From Ruminococcus sp. (lineage in GTDB: Bacteria; Bacillota; Clostridia; Oscillospirales; Acutalibacteraceae): a stretch of 64,000 bases of DNA. The number at the start of each line of letters is the position of its first letter. Position 1 is the stretch's first letter. The position numbers were made by a program, and so were the translations under genes. Below, in pieces: positions 25,884 to 34,158 of the stretch. The stretch lies in contig DPHV01000031.1 in assembly GCA_003521625.1 (NCBI GenBank), forward strand, positions 62,001 to 126,000, in the 5' to 3' direction. Under the pieces are notes generated by a model. It searched no databases. It saw nothing but the letters and a program-made list of their open reading frames with translations, and had not been told where the DNA came from.

Positions 25884-27866
25884 TTAATTTCCGAATTGTT
25901 CCGAAACAAGATTGCATACATAATCTCTGTCGTACATTCTGTTAGCGGTCAGATAAATATCGGGCGTCAGACCATGGTCAATATCCTGTAGGCTTCCGTT
26001 TTTAACTGATACGAGCTGATTGTTTGAGGAAATCTGCATAAGCGAGCCTGTTGCGGTAGCAACATATCCTATAACGCAGGCACCGCCGCCGCTTTGCTGT
26101 CCCAAAGCAAGAACATTTGCATCATTGTATTTAATGTTGCAGGGGAAGAGGTTGCCGCAGGAGAATGATAAATCTGATGTGATTAAGGCAATGTTTTTGC
26201 CAAGCGCTTTCATTGACTTATCGTTTTTATCAATTTTTCCGTCTAAATTAAGGTCGCATTCAACAACATTCTGATGAAGTGCGTTTGTATTCGGATTGAG
26301 AAGGGATATATTTGACGAACCTAATACGGCATAAATTGCATATGCACAGGCAATCGAGTTGCCGCCTGTATTGCACGAAAGGTCAATAACAACATTTTTT
26401 ACATCGCTGTCCTCATTTTTAAGCTTTTCAAGTGAATAGCTGAACAGTTCAATTGTGTCGGTAAGATCCGGTTCTTTATTTTCATTGTAATATTCAGCCT
26501 TGGATTTTGCTGTAAAGCCATCAAAGGTAATAAATACGGTATCTCCACGGCGTTCATAAGGCTCAACCTCGCCGAGAATAGAGCTTCGTATTGCTGTTTT
26601 ATCAGCAAATCTTTTGTACCTGTCCATATAAGTTTTGCTGTTTGCAGTCGGTTCATCCATTATGTTGTATTTTCCTCTGTCAAAATATGGGGAACTGCAA
26701 ACATATGTGCTGTGAAAATCAGCAAAGCACGCAGTTGAAAGCTGTATATTTGCCTTATCTATTCTGTATACGTTTCCTGACAGATATTCCTTCTTTAAGC
26801 CCATTCTGTTTAGGTAACTGTCGAAATCCTTGATTTTATGAGTGTCTTTAAGACCGTAGCGCAAATCAAGATTAAGGCAAAGCTCGTTGTAATTGAATTT
26901 TGTCATTTCTTCCGAAAGGGTTTCCTTAGGCTCAATGGAATAATACAGCTGAGTAAGTTCATTTGATGTATCTAATATTATTCCTTGATTAAAAAAGAAT
27001 AAATGTTCATCAATTGAAACTAACACATATTCTGTTTGCGAAATGAAAATATCATTAAATGTTGACAGGGGGATAAAGAGCTTTCCTTTATCCTTAAGCA
27101 TAGGTATTGAATAGTCCTCAAGGCTGATTCTTATCGGATCACCGTTGTAATAGTGGTCGTAAGGACTTCTTAAAAACATTACAGGCTCGTCGGCGGTTGA
27201 TTTACTTTCGTTATTTTCAATCAAATCCATTGGAAGACCGTCTTTTTTGGTGATAAAAAGGTCATAATCGCTGAATTCTATGTATTTTTCGGAATAATTA
27301 AATTCAGCCGTTAAGTCGTTGCCGATTGTGCACATAACAATGTTTCCGTTGTCTGAAGTTTCAACATTAAAGTCTGACTTTTCAAGGAAATCTCTGAAAA
27401 AGCTTAAACAGTTATTTACTTCGATAAACGGAATGTCATTGTGCTTTGTAGAATAATAAACCTTTTGGTTTTCTTCCAAAATGCCTTCCATAACAGCAGG
27501 CATATTTAACTTTGTGGTTTTCTCAACAATTATGCCGTCCTCGCCTTCGTCAACCGGCTGTCCGATTGATAATTTTGTATCATATCCCGAAAGATATTTC
27601 TGAATCAGCGTAACGGTGTTGATGTTGATTTCAGTGTTGTCAACGTTTGCGGCAACCTCTTGTCTTATGCCGAAGTCGGCACTTTCTGCAAGATACTTCT
27701 GAATTTCGGTTGCGTCGGCAACGGATACTGCTCCGTCAAGATTAACGTCGCCCAAAATCAGCGGTGTTTCTTCAGCCGCAGAAACGGTAAGACCGCTTAT
27801 CGTTGAAGTTAATAAGGCGGCAGATAAAAATACTGCGCATACCTTTTTGAATGATAGTTTTTTCAT
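25884..27866 (-). CDS. Secreted dockerin-bearing S41-family peptidase
   Basis: A 660-residue secreted protein. The signal peptide (residues 1-31) ends at Val-Ser-Ala-Ala. Residues 38-96 form a type I dockerin: the first calcium loop is Asp-Val-Asn-Leu-Asp-Gly-Ala-Val-Ser, a second looser loop starts at Asn-Val-Asp-Asn-Thr, and both are followed by Ile-Gln-Lys-Tyr-Leu. A long divergent region follows, then a tail-specific protease (S41) fold from about residue 450 with Val-Ile-Asp-Leu-Ser-Cys-Asn-Thr-Gly-Gly-Asn and the likely nucleophile S569 in Phe-Ser-Cys-Gly-Asn. An extra calcium-loop-like Asp-Leu-Asn-Leu-Asp-Gly-Lys-Ile-Asp (from 538) lies inside this domain. Dockerins bind cohesins of cellulosome scaffolds. 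The role of the protease is unknown. Confidence 0.85.
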   Translation of the reverse strand: MKKLSFKKVCAVFLSAALLTSTISGLTVSAAEETPLILGDVNLDGAVSVADATEIQKYLAESADFGIRQEVAANVDNTEININTVTLIQKYLSGYDTKLSIGQPVDEGEDGIIVEKTTKLNMPAVMEGILEENQKVYYSTKHNDIPFIEVNNCLSFFRDFLEKSDFNVETSDNGNIVMCTIGNDLTAEFNYSEKYIEFSDYDLFITKKDGLPMDLIENNESKSTADEPVMFLRSPYDHYYNGDPIRISLEDYSIPMLKDKGKLFIPLSTFNDIFISQTEYVLVSIDEHLFFFNQGIILDTSNELTQLYYSIEPKETLSEEMTKFNYNELCLNLDLRYGLKDTHKIKDFDSYLNRMGLKKEYLSGNVYRIDKANIQLSTACFADFHSTYVCSSPYFDRGKYNIMDEPTANSKTYMDRYKRFADKTAIRSSILGEVEPYERRGDTVFITFDGFTAKSKAEYYNENKEPDLTDTIELFSYSLEKLKNEDSDVKNVVIDLSCNTGGNSIACAYAIYAVLGSSNISLLNPNTNALHQNVVECDLNLDGKIDKNDKSMKALGKNIALITSDLSFSCGNLFPCNIKYNDANVLALGQQSGGGACVIGYVATATGSLMQISSNNQLVSVKNGSLQDIDHGLTPDIYLTANRMYDRDYVCNLVSEQFGN

Positions 27867-27897
27867 TGGAATTCCTCGCTTTCCAAAATTTTATTAC

Positions 27898-27926
27898 ATA
27901 ATAACATAAGCATTGTCAAAAATCAA
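27898..27926 (-). promoter_or_regulatory. Promoter of the dockerin-protease gene
   Basis: On the minus strand: TTGATT (27926-27921), 17 nt, TATTAT (27903-27898). An overlapping TTGACA with TAATAA is a second reading of the same stretch. Confidence 0.5.
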
Positions 27927-27981
27927 CATTAATTTAGCAATTAAACAGATAAATATATTCATTTTTAAAAAATATGCATAG

Positions 27982-28006
27982 AAAAAACCACCCGATTTAC
28001 GGGTGG
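27982..28006 (-). terminator. Terminator of the ylxM-ffh-rpsP-khpA operon
   Basis: CCACCCG and CGGGTGG arms (28000-28006 with 27988-27994) and a loop of five, then TTTTTT on the minus strand, six nt beyond the khpA stop. Confidence 0.85.
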
Positions 28007-28012
28007 CTACTA

Positions 28013-28246
28013 TCAGTCGATTTCAACCATAATCTTTTCATCGCTGCGGATTGCCGCACTGCGGGCAATTGTGCGGATAGCCTTGGCAATTCTGCCCTGC
28101 TTGCCGATTATTCTGCCCATATCGCTCTCTGCAACGTGAATGTGATAAACGGTTGTGCCGTCCTCTGTCGGTGCGTCCGCTTCAACGCTTACCGAATCGG
28201 GGTCGTCAACAAGACCTTTTGCGATTATAGCAAGTAATTCCTGCAT
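28013..28246 (-). CDS. khpA: KH-domain RNA-binding protein KhpA
   Basis: A 77-residue single type-II KH domain with the RNA-gripping Gly-Lys-Gln-Gly loop (in Ile-Ile-Gly-Lys-Gln-Gly-Arg-Ile-Ala-Lys-Ala-Ile). KhpA (YlqC) works with KhpB in control of cell division and elongation and binds many transcripts in Firmicutes. The gene follows rpsP by 26 nt, the standard arrangement. In most Firmicutes rimM and trmD come next. Here a terminator ends the operon and those genes lie 10 kb away on the other strand. Confidence 0.95.
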   Translation of the reverse strand: MQELLAIIAKGLVDDPDSVSVEADAPTEDGTTVYHIHVAESDMGRIIGKQGRIAKAIRTIARSAAIRSDEKIMVEID

Positions 28247-28272
28247 AACATAAGTCCTTTCCTGCTTCGCAA

Positions 28273-28518
28273 TTATTCAATTACGCCGTTCTTCTTAAGA
28301 AGTGCCTTTACTGTGTCTGTGGGCTGTGCGCCGTTAGCAATCCACTTCTTAACAGCCTCCTGGTCAACCTTGAATTCGCTGGGGTTCTTGAGAATGTCGT
28401 ATGTGCCGATTTCCTCAATGAAACGTCCGTTTCTGGGGTATCTGGAGTCTGCAACTACTACTCTGTAGAAGGGAGCCTTCTTTGAGCCCATTCTTCTGAG
28501 TCTGATTTTTACTGCCAT
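28273..28518 (-). CDS. rpsP: 30S ribosomal protein S16
   Basis: An 81-residue protein beginning [19 protein letters not shown], the invariant start of S16, with [11 protein letters not shown] following. It is an assembly protein of the small ribosomal subunit. ATG at 28518 is used since the AGAGGTG site lies seven nt upstream. A start at 28527 would run into that site. It lies in the ffh operon. Confidence 0.98.
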   Translation of the reverse strand: MAVKIRLRRMGSKKAPFYRVVVADSRYPRNGRFIEEIGTYDILKNPSEFKVDQEAVKKWIANGAQPTDTVKALLKKNGVIE

Positions 28519-28594
28519 GATTTTCACCTCTATAAAATTGATTTAAATATATATTCACCAAGTTCTTGGATGAATGACTTGTTCTGCCGATTTG

Positions 28595-29962
28595 TTACAT
28601 CGGAGGCATACCGCCCATCGGCATTCCGCCGAGTCCGGGGAGCATCTTTTTCTTTTTCTTCTTGCCGTTTTTGCCCTTTGACTTAATCTGTTTCATCATC
28701 TTCTGCATCTGCTCAAGCTGTTTGATAAGGCGGTTGACTTCTTCAACCGATCTGCCCGAGCCTGCCGCAATTCTGCGCTTTCTTGACGGATTCAGGACTG
28801 ACGGATTTGTTCTTTCTTCCTCTGTCATTGAGAGGATAATCGCCTGAACCCAGTCAATCTGTCTGTCGTCAATGTCAACGTCCTCAAGCTGTTTACCCAG
28901 TCCGGGAATTTTAGCAAGAATACCCTTAATCGGTCCCATTTTCTTGACCTGCTCAAACTGCTCGTTTAAGTCGTTGAAGTCGAACTTGTTGGACATCATT
29001 TTCTGCGCCATTTGTTCGGCTTTTTTCTGGTCAATCTTGCTCTGTGCGTCCTCAATAAGAGTGAGCACGTCGCCCATTCCGAGAATACGGCTTGCCATAC
29101 GGTCGGGGTGGAAAACCTCAATATCCTCAAGCTTTTCGCCCGTACCGGCAAACTTAATCGGCTTGCCCGTTACAGCCTTTACAGAAAGAGCCGCACCGCC
29201 TCTTGTGTCGCCGTCAAGCTTTGTGAGAATTACGCCCGAAATTTCGAGCAGCTCGTTAAAGCTCTTTGCAACGTTTACAGCGTCCTGACCTGTCATAGAG
29301 TCGATTACAAGCAGGATTTCATCGGGATTAACCTCAGCCTTGACCTCTTTAAGCTCGTTCATAAGAGCCTCGTCAATGTGAAGTCGTCCTGCGGTGTCGA
29401 GGATTACAACGTCGTTGCCGTAGTCCTTTGCCTGTCTGATTGCGGCTTTTGCAATCTTGACGGGATTTTCCGTTCCCATTTCAAATACGGGAACGCCTGC
29501 CTTGCCGCCGACAACCTTTAACTGGTCAATAGCGGCGGGACGGTAGATGTCGCAGGCAACAAGCAACGGTCTGCGGTTCTGCTTCTTAAGCATTTTTGCA
29601 AGCTTTGCCGCATGTGTTGTTTTACCCGAGCCCTGCAAGCCGCAGAGCATAATAACTGTCGGTGGCTTTGACGCAAATTCAATTCTTGCACCCTCACCGC
29701 CCATCAAGCTTGTAAGCTCTTCGTCAACTATTTTAATTACCATCTGCGCAGGAGTAAGACTTTCCATAACGTCCTGACCTACCGCACGCTCGGTAACCTT
29801 GTTTGTGAAATCCTTGGCAACCTTGTAGTTTACGTCAGCTTCAAGCAGTGCGAGCCTTACCTCTCGCATTGCCTCCTTAACGTCACTCTCGGAAAGCTTG
29901 CCCTTGTTTTTCAGTTTTTTGAATGCGTTGCTTAACTTGTCTGCAAGTCCTTCAAATGCCAT
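28595..29962 (-). CDS. ffh: Signal recognition particle protein Ffh
   Basis: A 455-residue SRP GTPase that takes ribosomes making membrane proteins to the translocon. The N domain is followed by the G domain with Gly-Leu-Gln-Gly-Ser-Gly-Lys-Thr-Thr, Asp-Thr-Ala-Gly-Arg and Thr-Lys-Leu-Asp-Gly-Asp-Thr-Arg-Gly-Gly. The Met-rich M domain starts near residue 300 and contains Arg-Lys-Arg-Arg-Ile-Ala-Xaa-Gly-Ser-Gly, which binds 4.5S RNA. The tail has seven Lys and then a Gly-Met-Pro repeat. It lies 11 nt after ylxM. No SRP RNA gene was seen in the window. Confidence 0.98.
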   Translation of the reverse strand: MAFEGLADKLSNAFKKLKNKGKLSESDVKEAMREVRLALLEADVNYKVAKDFTNKVTERAVGQDVMESLTPAQMVIKIVDEELTSLMGGEGARIEFASKPPTVIMLCGLQGSGKTTHAAKLAKMLKKQNRRPLLVACDIYRPAAIDQLKVVGGKAGVPVFEMGTENPVKIAKAAIRQAKDYGNDVVILDTAGRLHIDEALMNELKEVKAEVNPDEILLVIDSMTGQDAVNVAKSFNELLEISGVILTKLDGDTRGGAALSVKAVTGKPIKFAGTGEKLEDIEVFHPDRMASRILGMGDVLTLIEDAQSKIDQKKAEQMAQKMMSNKFDFNDLNEQFEQVKKMGPIKGILAKIPGLGKQLEDVDIDDRQIDWVQAIILSMTEEERTNPSVLNPSRKRRIAAGSGRSVEEVNRLIKQLEQMQKMMKQIKSKGKNGKKKKKKMLPGLGGMPMGGMPPM

Positions 29963-29973
29963 AAAATTTCCTC

Positions 29974-30324
29974 TTATTCTTTAAGTGCGTCTGCCGTATT
30001 TTTAATTTTGTCGGCAAGCGATTTGATGTTGTTGTCGTGTGAATTGTCAAAGATTTGCTGAGCAATGGCTGAAATTTCTTCAAGCCCTTTTTCAAGCTCA
30101 CAGAATCTTTTGTAAAGACCGAGCTTTTTTTCAAAATCAAAAAGCTGTTGTTCGCAGCGCTTGATGCTGTCACGCACACCCTGCCTTGTGATTCCCGTCT
30201 GGTCGGCAATTTCCGAAAGCGACAAATCGTCGTTGTAGTAAAGGTCAATTGCCTGTCTGCCCGACGGCTTCAGAAGCTCGCCGTAAAAGTCAAACAGCAG
30301 TGAAACCTCAATGTTCTTTTCCAT
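29974..30324 (-). CDS. ylxM: YlxM-type helix-turn-helix protein, SRP-associated
   Basis: A 116-residue protein of the YlxM/p13 family with a sigma-factor region-4-like helix-turn-helix: Leu-Ser-Glu-Ile-Ala-Asp-Gln-Thr-Gly-Ile-Thr-Arg-Gln-Gly-Val-Arg-Asp at residues 35-51. YlxM genes precede ffh in most Firmicutes, and the protein modulates SRP GTPase activity in some streptococci. It is the first gene of the ylxM-ffh-rpsP-khpA operon, preceded by a consensus promoter and a palindrome. Confidence 0.92.
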   Translation of the reverse strand: MEKNIEVSLLFDFYGELLKPSGRQAIDLYYNDDLSLSEIADQTGITRQGVRDSIKRCEQQLFDFEKKLGLYKRFCELEKGLEEISAIAQQIFDNSHDNNIKSLADKIKNTADALKE

Positions 30325-30358
30325 TTTTTCAGCTCCCTGCCGTATAAAAGCAAAGTTA

Positions 30359-30382
30359 TGTGTAAAGTAAATTTCTTTACAC
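30359..30382. promoter_or_regulatory. Perfect palindrome at the ylxM-ffh transcription start
   Basis: GTGTAAAG and CTTTACAC, eight bases each, separated by seven bases. It lies right at and after the predicted transcription start of the ylxM operon and 35 nt before its start codon. It could be an operator or a leader hairpin. No T-run follows, so it is not a terminator. Confidence 0.5.
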
Positions 30383-30389
30383 CAACGAG

Positions 30390-30418
30390 ATTATAATACA
30401 TACAGCCTGTTTTGTCAA
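30390..30418 (-). promoter_or_regulatory. Consensus sigma-A promoter of the ylxM-ffh-rpsP-khpA operon
   Basis: On the minus strand: TTGACA (30418-30413), 17 nt, TATAAT (30395-30390), exact at both hexamers. Strong expression fits a ribosomal and secretion operon. Confidence 0.88.
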
Positions 30419-30667
30419 GAAAATTCTGAAAAATTTAATTTACAATTTTCATACTTATATATGTATATTTATTGCGGTGAATAATTTTGAACAAAAACAA
30501 AACTGTTTACACGCCTTTTATGTTGTGTATTTTTTACTTTATTATGAAGAAGTAACAATAAATATTACAAACAAGACATTTTTATGACTTGCGTTTTCGT
30601 CACATTTTACAAAATTTAAAATTTTAGTAAAAAAAACTATTTTTTGTGAGTTTTTCTTTTGAATTTG

Positions 30668-30676
30668 TGGTATAAT
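30668..30676 (+). promoter_or_regulatory. Extended -10 promoter of the phoH cluster
   Basis: TGGTATAAT (extended -10) with no convincing -35 at the right distance. The start of transcription would be near 30683, about 58 nt before the first usable ATG of phoH. The remaining 250 nt between this and the ylxM promoter is AT-rich and shows nothing else. Confidence 0.5.
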
Positions 30677-30740
30677 TGTTTTGTTAAATTTGTAGAAACA
30701 GGAGTTTTGCCTTACGGAACAAATTCTGAATATTGATAGA

Positions 30741-31670
30741 ATGGAAAGCGCAGTTGCCCTTTTTGGCAGTTTTGACGAGAATATAAAAATTATCGAAAAG
30801 GAGTTCGGCGTTCGCATAACCTGCCGTGACAGCGAGCTTAAAATCGACGGCGAGGCTGAAAAAGTTTCAAAAGCAGGCAGGGTGATTGAAAGCTTGTTGC
30901 GGCTTATTAACCGAGGAGAGTTGCTTTCGGAACAGAACATTCGCTACTGCATTTCGCTTGTTAATGAGGACAGCGAGGAAAAAATCGAACAGCTTGCAGG
31001 CGACTGTATCTGCATAACCTCAAAGGGCAAGCCGATTAAGCCAAAAACAATCGGTCAGAAACGCTACTGCAATATGATAGCCGACAACACAATCACAATC
31101 GGCGTAGGACCTGCCGGAACAGGCAAGACCTATCTTGCGGTTGCAATGGCGGTTACGGCGTTTCGCAGTAAGCAGATTAACCGAATTATTCTGACTCGTC
31201 CTGCCGTTGAAGCAGGCGAAAAGCTCGGCTTTCTTCCCGGTGATTTGCAAAGCAAGGTTGACCCTTATCTTCGTCCTCTGTACGATGCGCTTTTTGATAT
31301 GCTCGGTGCAGAAACGTATCAGAAATACGTTGAGCGAGGCAATATTGAGGTTGCACCCCTTGCGTATATGCGAGGCAGAACGCTTGACGACAGCTTTATT
31401 ATCCTTGACGAAGCGCAGAACACTACAAGCGAGCAGATGAAGATGTTTCTTACTCGTCTCGGCTTTAACTCCAAAATGGTAATCACGGGCGATATTACGC
31501 AGATTGACTTGCCGAGAGGAGCCAAAAGCGGACTGAAGGACTGCATTAAAATCCTGAAAAATATTGAGGGTATAGGAAGCTGTACCTTTGACGAACGTGA
31601 CGTTGTGCGCCACCGACTTGTTCAGGATATTATCAAGGCTTACGCAAAATACGAAAATACAAGAACATAA
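30741..31670 (+). CDS. phoH: PhoH-like ATPase
   Basis: A 309-residue P-loop protein of the PhoH/YbeZ family with an N-terminal KH-like region. Walker A is Gly-Pro-Ala-Gly-Thr-Gly-Lys-Thr (residues about 118-125) and Walker B Ile-Ile-Leu-Asp-Glu-Ala-Gln-Asn. It is thought to act with YbeY in RNA processing, and the two genes are adjacent here. The start is uncertain. ATG 30741 has no ribosome site, while an AGGAG at 30700-30704 lies before in-frame codons 30711-30740 that read Leu-Thr-Glu-Gln-Ile-Leu-Asn-Ile-Asp-Arg and look like the usual N terminus. There the expected Met is CTT. Confidence 0.93.
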   Translation: MESAVALFGSFDENIKIIEKEFGVRITCRDSELKIDGEAEKVSKAGRVIESLLRLINRGELLSEQNIRYCISLVNEDSEEKIEQLAGDCICITSKGKPIKPKTIGQKRYCNMIADNTITIGVGPAGTGKTYLAVAMAVTAFRSKQINRIILTRPAVEAGEKLGFLPGDLQSKVDPYLRPLYDALFDMLGAETYQKYVERGNIEVAPLAYMRGRTLDDSFIILDEAQNTTSEQMKMFLTRLGFNSKMVITGDITQIDLPRGAKSGLKDCIKILKNIEGIGSCTFDERDVVRHRLVQDIIKAYAKYENTRT

Positions 31671-31726
31671 CACAATTTGGGTATCGGGTTATGTTTGAAT
31701 AAATATGTTGAAAGGAATGATTTATA

Positions 31727-32239
31727 ATGGCAGACAACAAAATCAGAGTAGTGATAACGAACAAACAGAAGACAGTAAAAATTCCTACGGGAATCAGAAT
31801 GCTTGTGCGCCGTTGCTGTAACGCAGTGCTCCAGCTTGAAAAATTTGAAGGTCCTGCTGAAATCAGCGTTACCTTTACCGATAATAAGGGCATAAAGGAG
31901 CTTAACAAGCAGTACCGCAACAAGGATATTGAAACAGACGTGCTTTCATTCCCGATGGGTGAAAACGGCGTTTATGATACCGATATGGAAACAGGCGCAA
32001 AGATTCTCGGCGACGTTGTAATTTCAATGGAAAAGGCAAGAGATCAGGCTGAACTTTTCGGTCATTCGCTCCAGAGAGAGGTCGGCTATCTCACCGCTCA
32101 CAGCGTTCTGCACCTTCTTGGCTATGACCATATGGAGAACCTTGAAAAGGTAAGAATGAGAGAAAAGGAAGAGCTTATTATGGAACAGCTCGGACTTCCC
32201 GCATCATCAAGCTACATAGTTGATGACGCCTTGATTTGA
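31727..32239 (+). CDS. ybeY: Endoribonuclease YbeY
   Basis: A 170-residue zinc-dependent single-strand endoribonuclease needed for 16S rRNA maturation and ribosome quality control. The zinc site is His-Ser-Val-Leu-His-Leu-Leu-Gly-Tyr-Asp-His (H-x3-H-x5-H, about residues 126-136), and the upstream Tyr-Arg-Asn-Lys-Asp-Ile-Glu-Thr-Asp-Val-Leu-Ser-Phe-Pro is a second signature. It follows phoH by 56 nt and lies one base before dgkA, so all three form one operon. ATG with GAAAGGA upstream. Confidence 0.97.
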   Translation: MADNKIRVVITNKQKTVKIPTGIRMLVRRCCNAVLQLEKFEGPAEISVTFTDNKGIKELNKQYRNKDIETDVLSFPMGENGVYDTDMETGAKILGDVVISMEKARDQAELFGHSLQREVGYLTAHSVLHLLGYDHMENLEKVRMREKEELIMEQLGLPASSSYIVDDALI

Positions 32240-32240
32240 T

Positions 32241-32729
32241 ATGAAAAAGCAGATTTTAAGCTTTAAATGTGCCTTTCGGGGTATATGGTACACGGTTAAA
32301 AGTGAAAGCCATATGAGGTTTCATATGGTTGCAGGCTTTTACGTTCTGCTGTTTTCGCTTTTCTACAATTTTTCGGCGGCACAGACGGCTTTGCTGATTA
32401 TCCTCATAGCCCTTATTATGTTCGCTGAAATTGTAAACACCTGTATTGAGGAGCTTTGCAATCTGATTTGTGACAGGTACGAGCCGCTTATAAGAGTTGC
32501 CAAGGATACTGCGGCAGGGGCGGTGCTTGTGCTGTCAATTGCGGCGGCAATCACTGCCGTAATATTCTTCCTTGATTTTGACGTTTTGTACGGGATTTTT
32601 CTGTTCTTTTGCGCTAATCCCGTTTTGCTTGTGTTGCTATTAATTTCAGCCGTTTTTTCGGTTGTTTTTATAGTTCTCGGCCCTGTCGGAATTAAGGAAA
32701 AGCTTTTACGCTTAAAAGTAAAAAAGTAA
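32241..32729 (+). CDS. dgkA: Diacylglycerol/undecaprenol kinase
   Basis: A 162-residue membrane protein of the DgkA family, which in Gram-positives phosphorylates undecaprenol. The active-site stretch is Glu-Ile-Val-Asn-Thr-Cys-Ile-Glu-Glu-Leu-Cys-Asn-Leu-Ile, then Arg-Val-Ala-Lys-Asp-Thr-Ala-Ala-Gly-Ala-Val. Family members have about 120-130 residues with three helices. Here two extra hydrophobic segments (about residues 105-150) follow. It starts one base after the ybeY stop, with its ribosome site inside ybeY. The order phoH-ybeY-dgkA-era is usual in Firmicutes. Confidence 0.95.
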   Translation: MKKQILSFKCAFRGIWYTVKSESHMRFHMVAGFYVLLFSLFYNFSAAQTALLIILIALIMFAEIVNTCIEELCNLICDRYEPLIRVAKDTAAGAVLVLSIAAAITAVIFFLDFDVLYGIFLFFCANPVLLVLLLISAVFSVVFIVLGPVGIKEKLLRLKVKK

Positions 32730-32732
32730 TTA

Positions 32733-32769
32733 AAAGGGGCATACTGTATCCGGTTTGCCCCAAATTTTT
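32733..32769 (+). terminator. Possible terminator after dgkA
   Basis: GGGGCA (32736-32741) pairs with TGCCCC (32756-32761) with a 14-base loop, then AAATTTTTG. The stem is short and era lies 17 nt further, so it may only attenuate. Confidence 0.5.
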
Positions 32770-32785
32770 GTATAAGAGGTAATTG

Positions 32786-33694
32786 ATGAATACTAATGAT
32801 AAATCGGCTTTTGTCGCTATAGTCGGCAGACCGAATGTCGGCAAAAGCTCAATACTTAACAGACTTCTCGGTCAGAAAATCGCAATAGTTTCAAGCAAGC
32901 CGCAGACTACACGTAACAGAATAACGGGTGTGCTCACCGACGGCGAATATCAGCTTGTTTTCTTTGATACACCCGGTATGCACAAGCCGAAAAACTCACT
33001 CGGCAAGTATATGGTGCGCTCCGTCAACGAATCAGTCGGCGGAGTTGACTGCTGTATGCTTGTTGTTGAAGCAGGCAAAGAGCCGACAAACACAGAGCTT
33101 GTGCTCATTGAAAAATTCAAGTCGCTTGAAATGCCTGCAATCCTTGCAATCAACAAGATTGATATGCTAAAGGAAAAGGACGCATTGATGAAGCAGATTC
33201 TTGACTATACAAAGCTTTACAATTTCGATGCAGTCGTACCCGTAAGCGCACAGGACGGAAGCGGAATGGACGAGCTTTTAGACGAGCTTAAAAAGCAGTC
33301 GGTTGATGGCGGACATTACTTTGACGACGATACACTCACCGACCAGCCCGAAAGGGTAATTGTAGCCGAGATTATCCGTGAAAAGATTTTAAGGCTCTGT
33401 GACAAGGAAATCCCTCACGGTACGGCTGTTGTAATCGAAAAGATGAAAACAAGGAACAACGGAATCTTGGATATTGACGCTACAATTTTCTGCGAACGTG
33501 ACACGCACAAGAGAATCATAATCGGAAAGAACGGCACAATGCTTAAGAAAATCAGCACATTCGCCCGTCAGGACATAGAAAACTTTTTTGACTGCAAGGT
33601 ATTTTTGCAGACGTGGGTAAAGGTCAAAGAGGACTGGCGCAACCGTGCACAGATTTTGCAGAATTTCGGTTTTGACGAAAAGAATTTTGATTGA
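32786..33694 (+). CDS. era: GTPase Era
   Basis: A 302-residue essential GTPase that binds the 3' end of 16S rRNA in 30S assembly. G1 is Gly-Arg-Pro-Asn-Val-Gly-Lys-Ser-Ser, G2 includes Pro-Gln-Thr-Thr-Arg, G3 is Asp-Thr-Pro-Gly-Met, and G4 is Asn-Lys-Ile-Asp. The C-terminal KH domain has Ile-Ile-Gly-Lys-Asn-Gly-Thr-Met-Leu-Lys. ATG at 32786 is chosen over the adjoining TTG at 32783, as the AGAGGT site fits either. The length is that of the family. Confidence 0.98.
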   Translation: MNTNDKSAFVAIVGRPNVGKSSILNRLLGQKIAIVSSKPQTTRNRITGVLTDGEYQLVFFDTPGMHKPKNSLGKYMVRSVNESVGGVDCCMLVVEAGKEPTNTELVLIEKFKSLEMPAILAINKIDMLKEKDALMKQILDYTKLYNFDAVVPVSAQDGSGMDELLDELKKQSVDGGHYFDDDTLTDQPERVIVAEIIREKILRLCDKEIPHGTAVVIEKMKTRNNGILDIDATIFCERDTHKRIIIGKNGTMLKKISTFARQDIENFFDCKVFLQTWVKVKEDWRNRAQILQNFGFDEKNFD

Positions 33695-33717
33695 TGATTC
33701 AAAATTGAGGTGAAACT

Positions 33718-34158
33718 ATGTGCTTTATCTGCGAACGAATTGAAATGATAAAAAACGGAACGAATCCGTATTTTGTCAAGGAGCTTGAAACCGGCTACGT
33801 TGTAATCGGCGACCACCAGTATTTTAAGGGCTATACGCTTTTCCTATGCAAACAGCATAAAACTGAGCTTCATTTTCTTGATGAAACGTTCAGAACAAAA
33901 TTTTTATCTGAAATGGCTGATGTTGCAAAAGCCGTTTACAATGCTTTCGGTGCAGAGAAAATGAATTACGAATGCCTCGGCAACGGAGAAACTCATCTTC
34001 ACTGGCATTTATTTCCCAGAAAGTCGGGCGATATGCCGATAAAAGGTCCCGTCTGGTGGCTCCCAAAGGACGAAATGTACGATGATAAAAACCGCCCTTT
34101 AGAAGGAGAGCTTGAAGAAATGAAATCAAAATTACTTGCAGAATTAAACAAAATGTAA
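33718..34158 (+). CDS. HIT-family nucleotide-binding protein
   Basis: A 146-residue histidine-triad protein. The catalytic triad is His-Leu-His-Trp-His-Leu-Phe-Pro-Arg near residue 98, and the N-terminal Cys-Phe-Ile-Cys may help bind zinc, although the other ligands were not traced. Members hydrolyse or transfer nucleotidyl groups. The precise substrate is not known. It lies 23 nt after era, in the place that cdd occupies in some Firmicutes. ATG has the GAGGTG site. Confidence 0.9.
   Translation: MCFICERIEMIKNGTNPYFVKELETGYVVIGDHQYFKGYTLFLCKQHKTELHFLDETFRTKFLSEMADVAKAVYNAFGAEKMNYECLGNGETHLHWHLFPRKSGDMPIKGPVWWLPKDEMYDDKNRPLEGELEEMKSKLLAELNKM

Noticed and set aside
30359..30382. Terminator in front of ylxM
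   Set aside because: No T-run follows on either strand, and it sits at the transcription start, so an operator or leader hairpin is more likely.
31020..31673. Minus-strand frame of 217 codons opposite phoH
   Set aside because: It is a by-product of codon bias in phoH, which has the Walker motifs.
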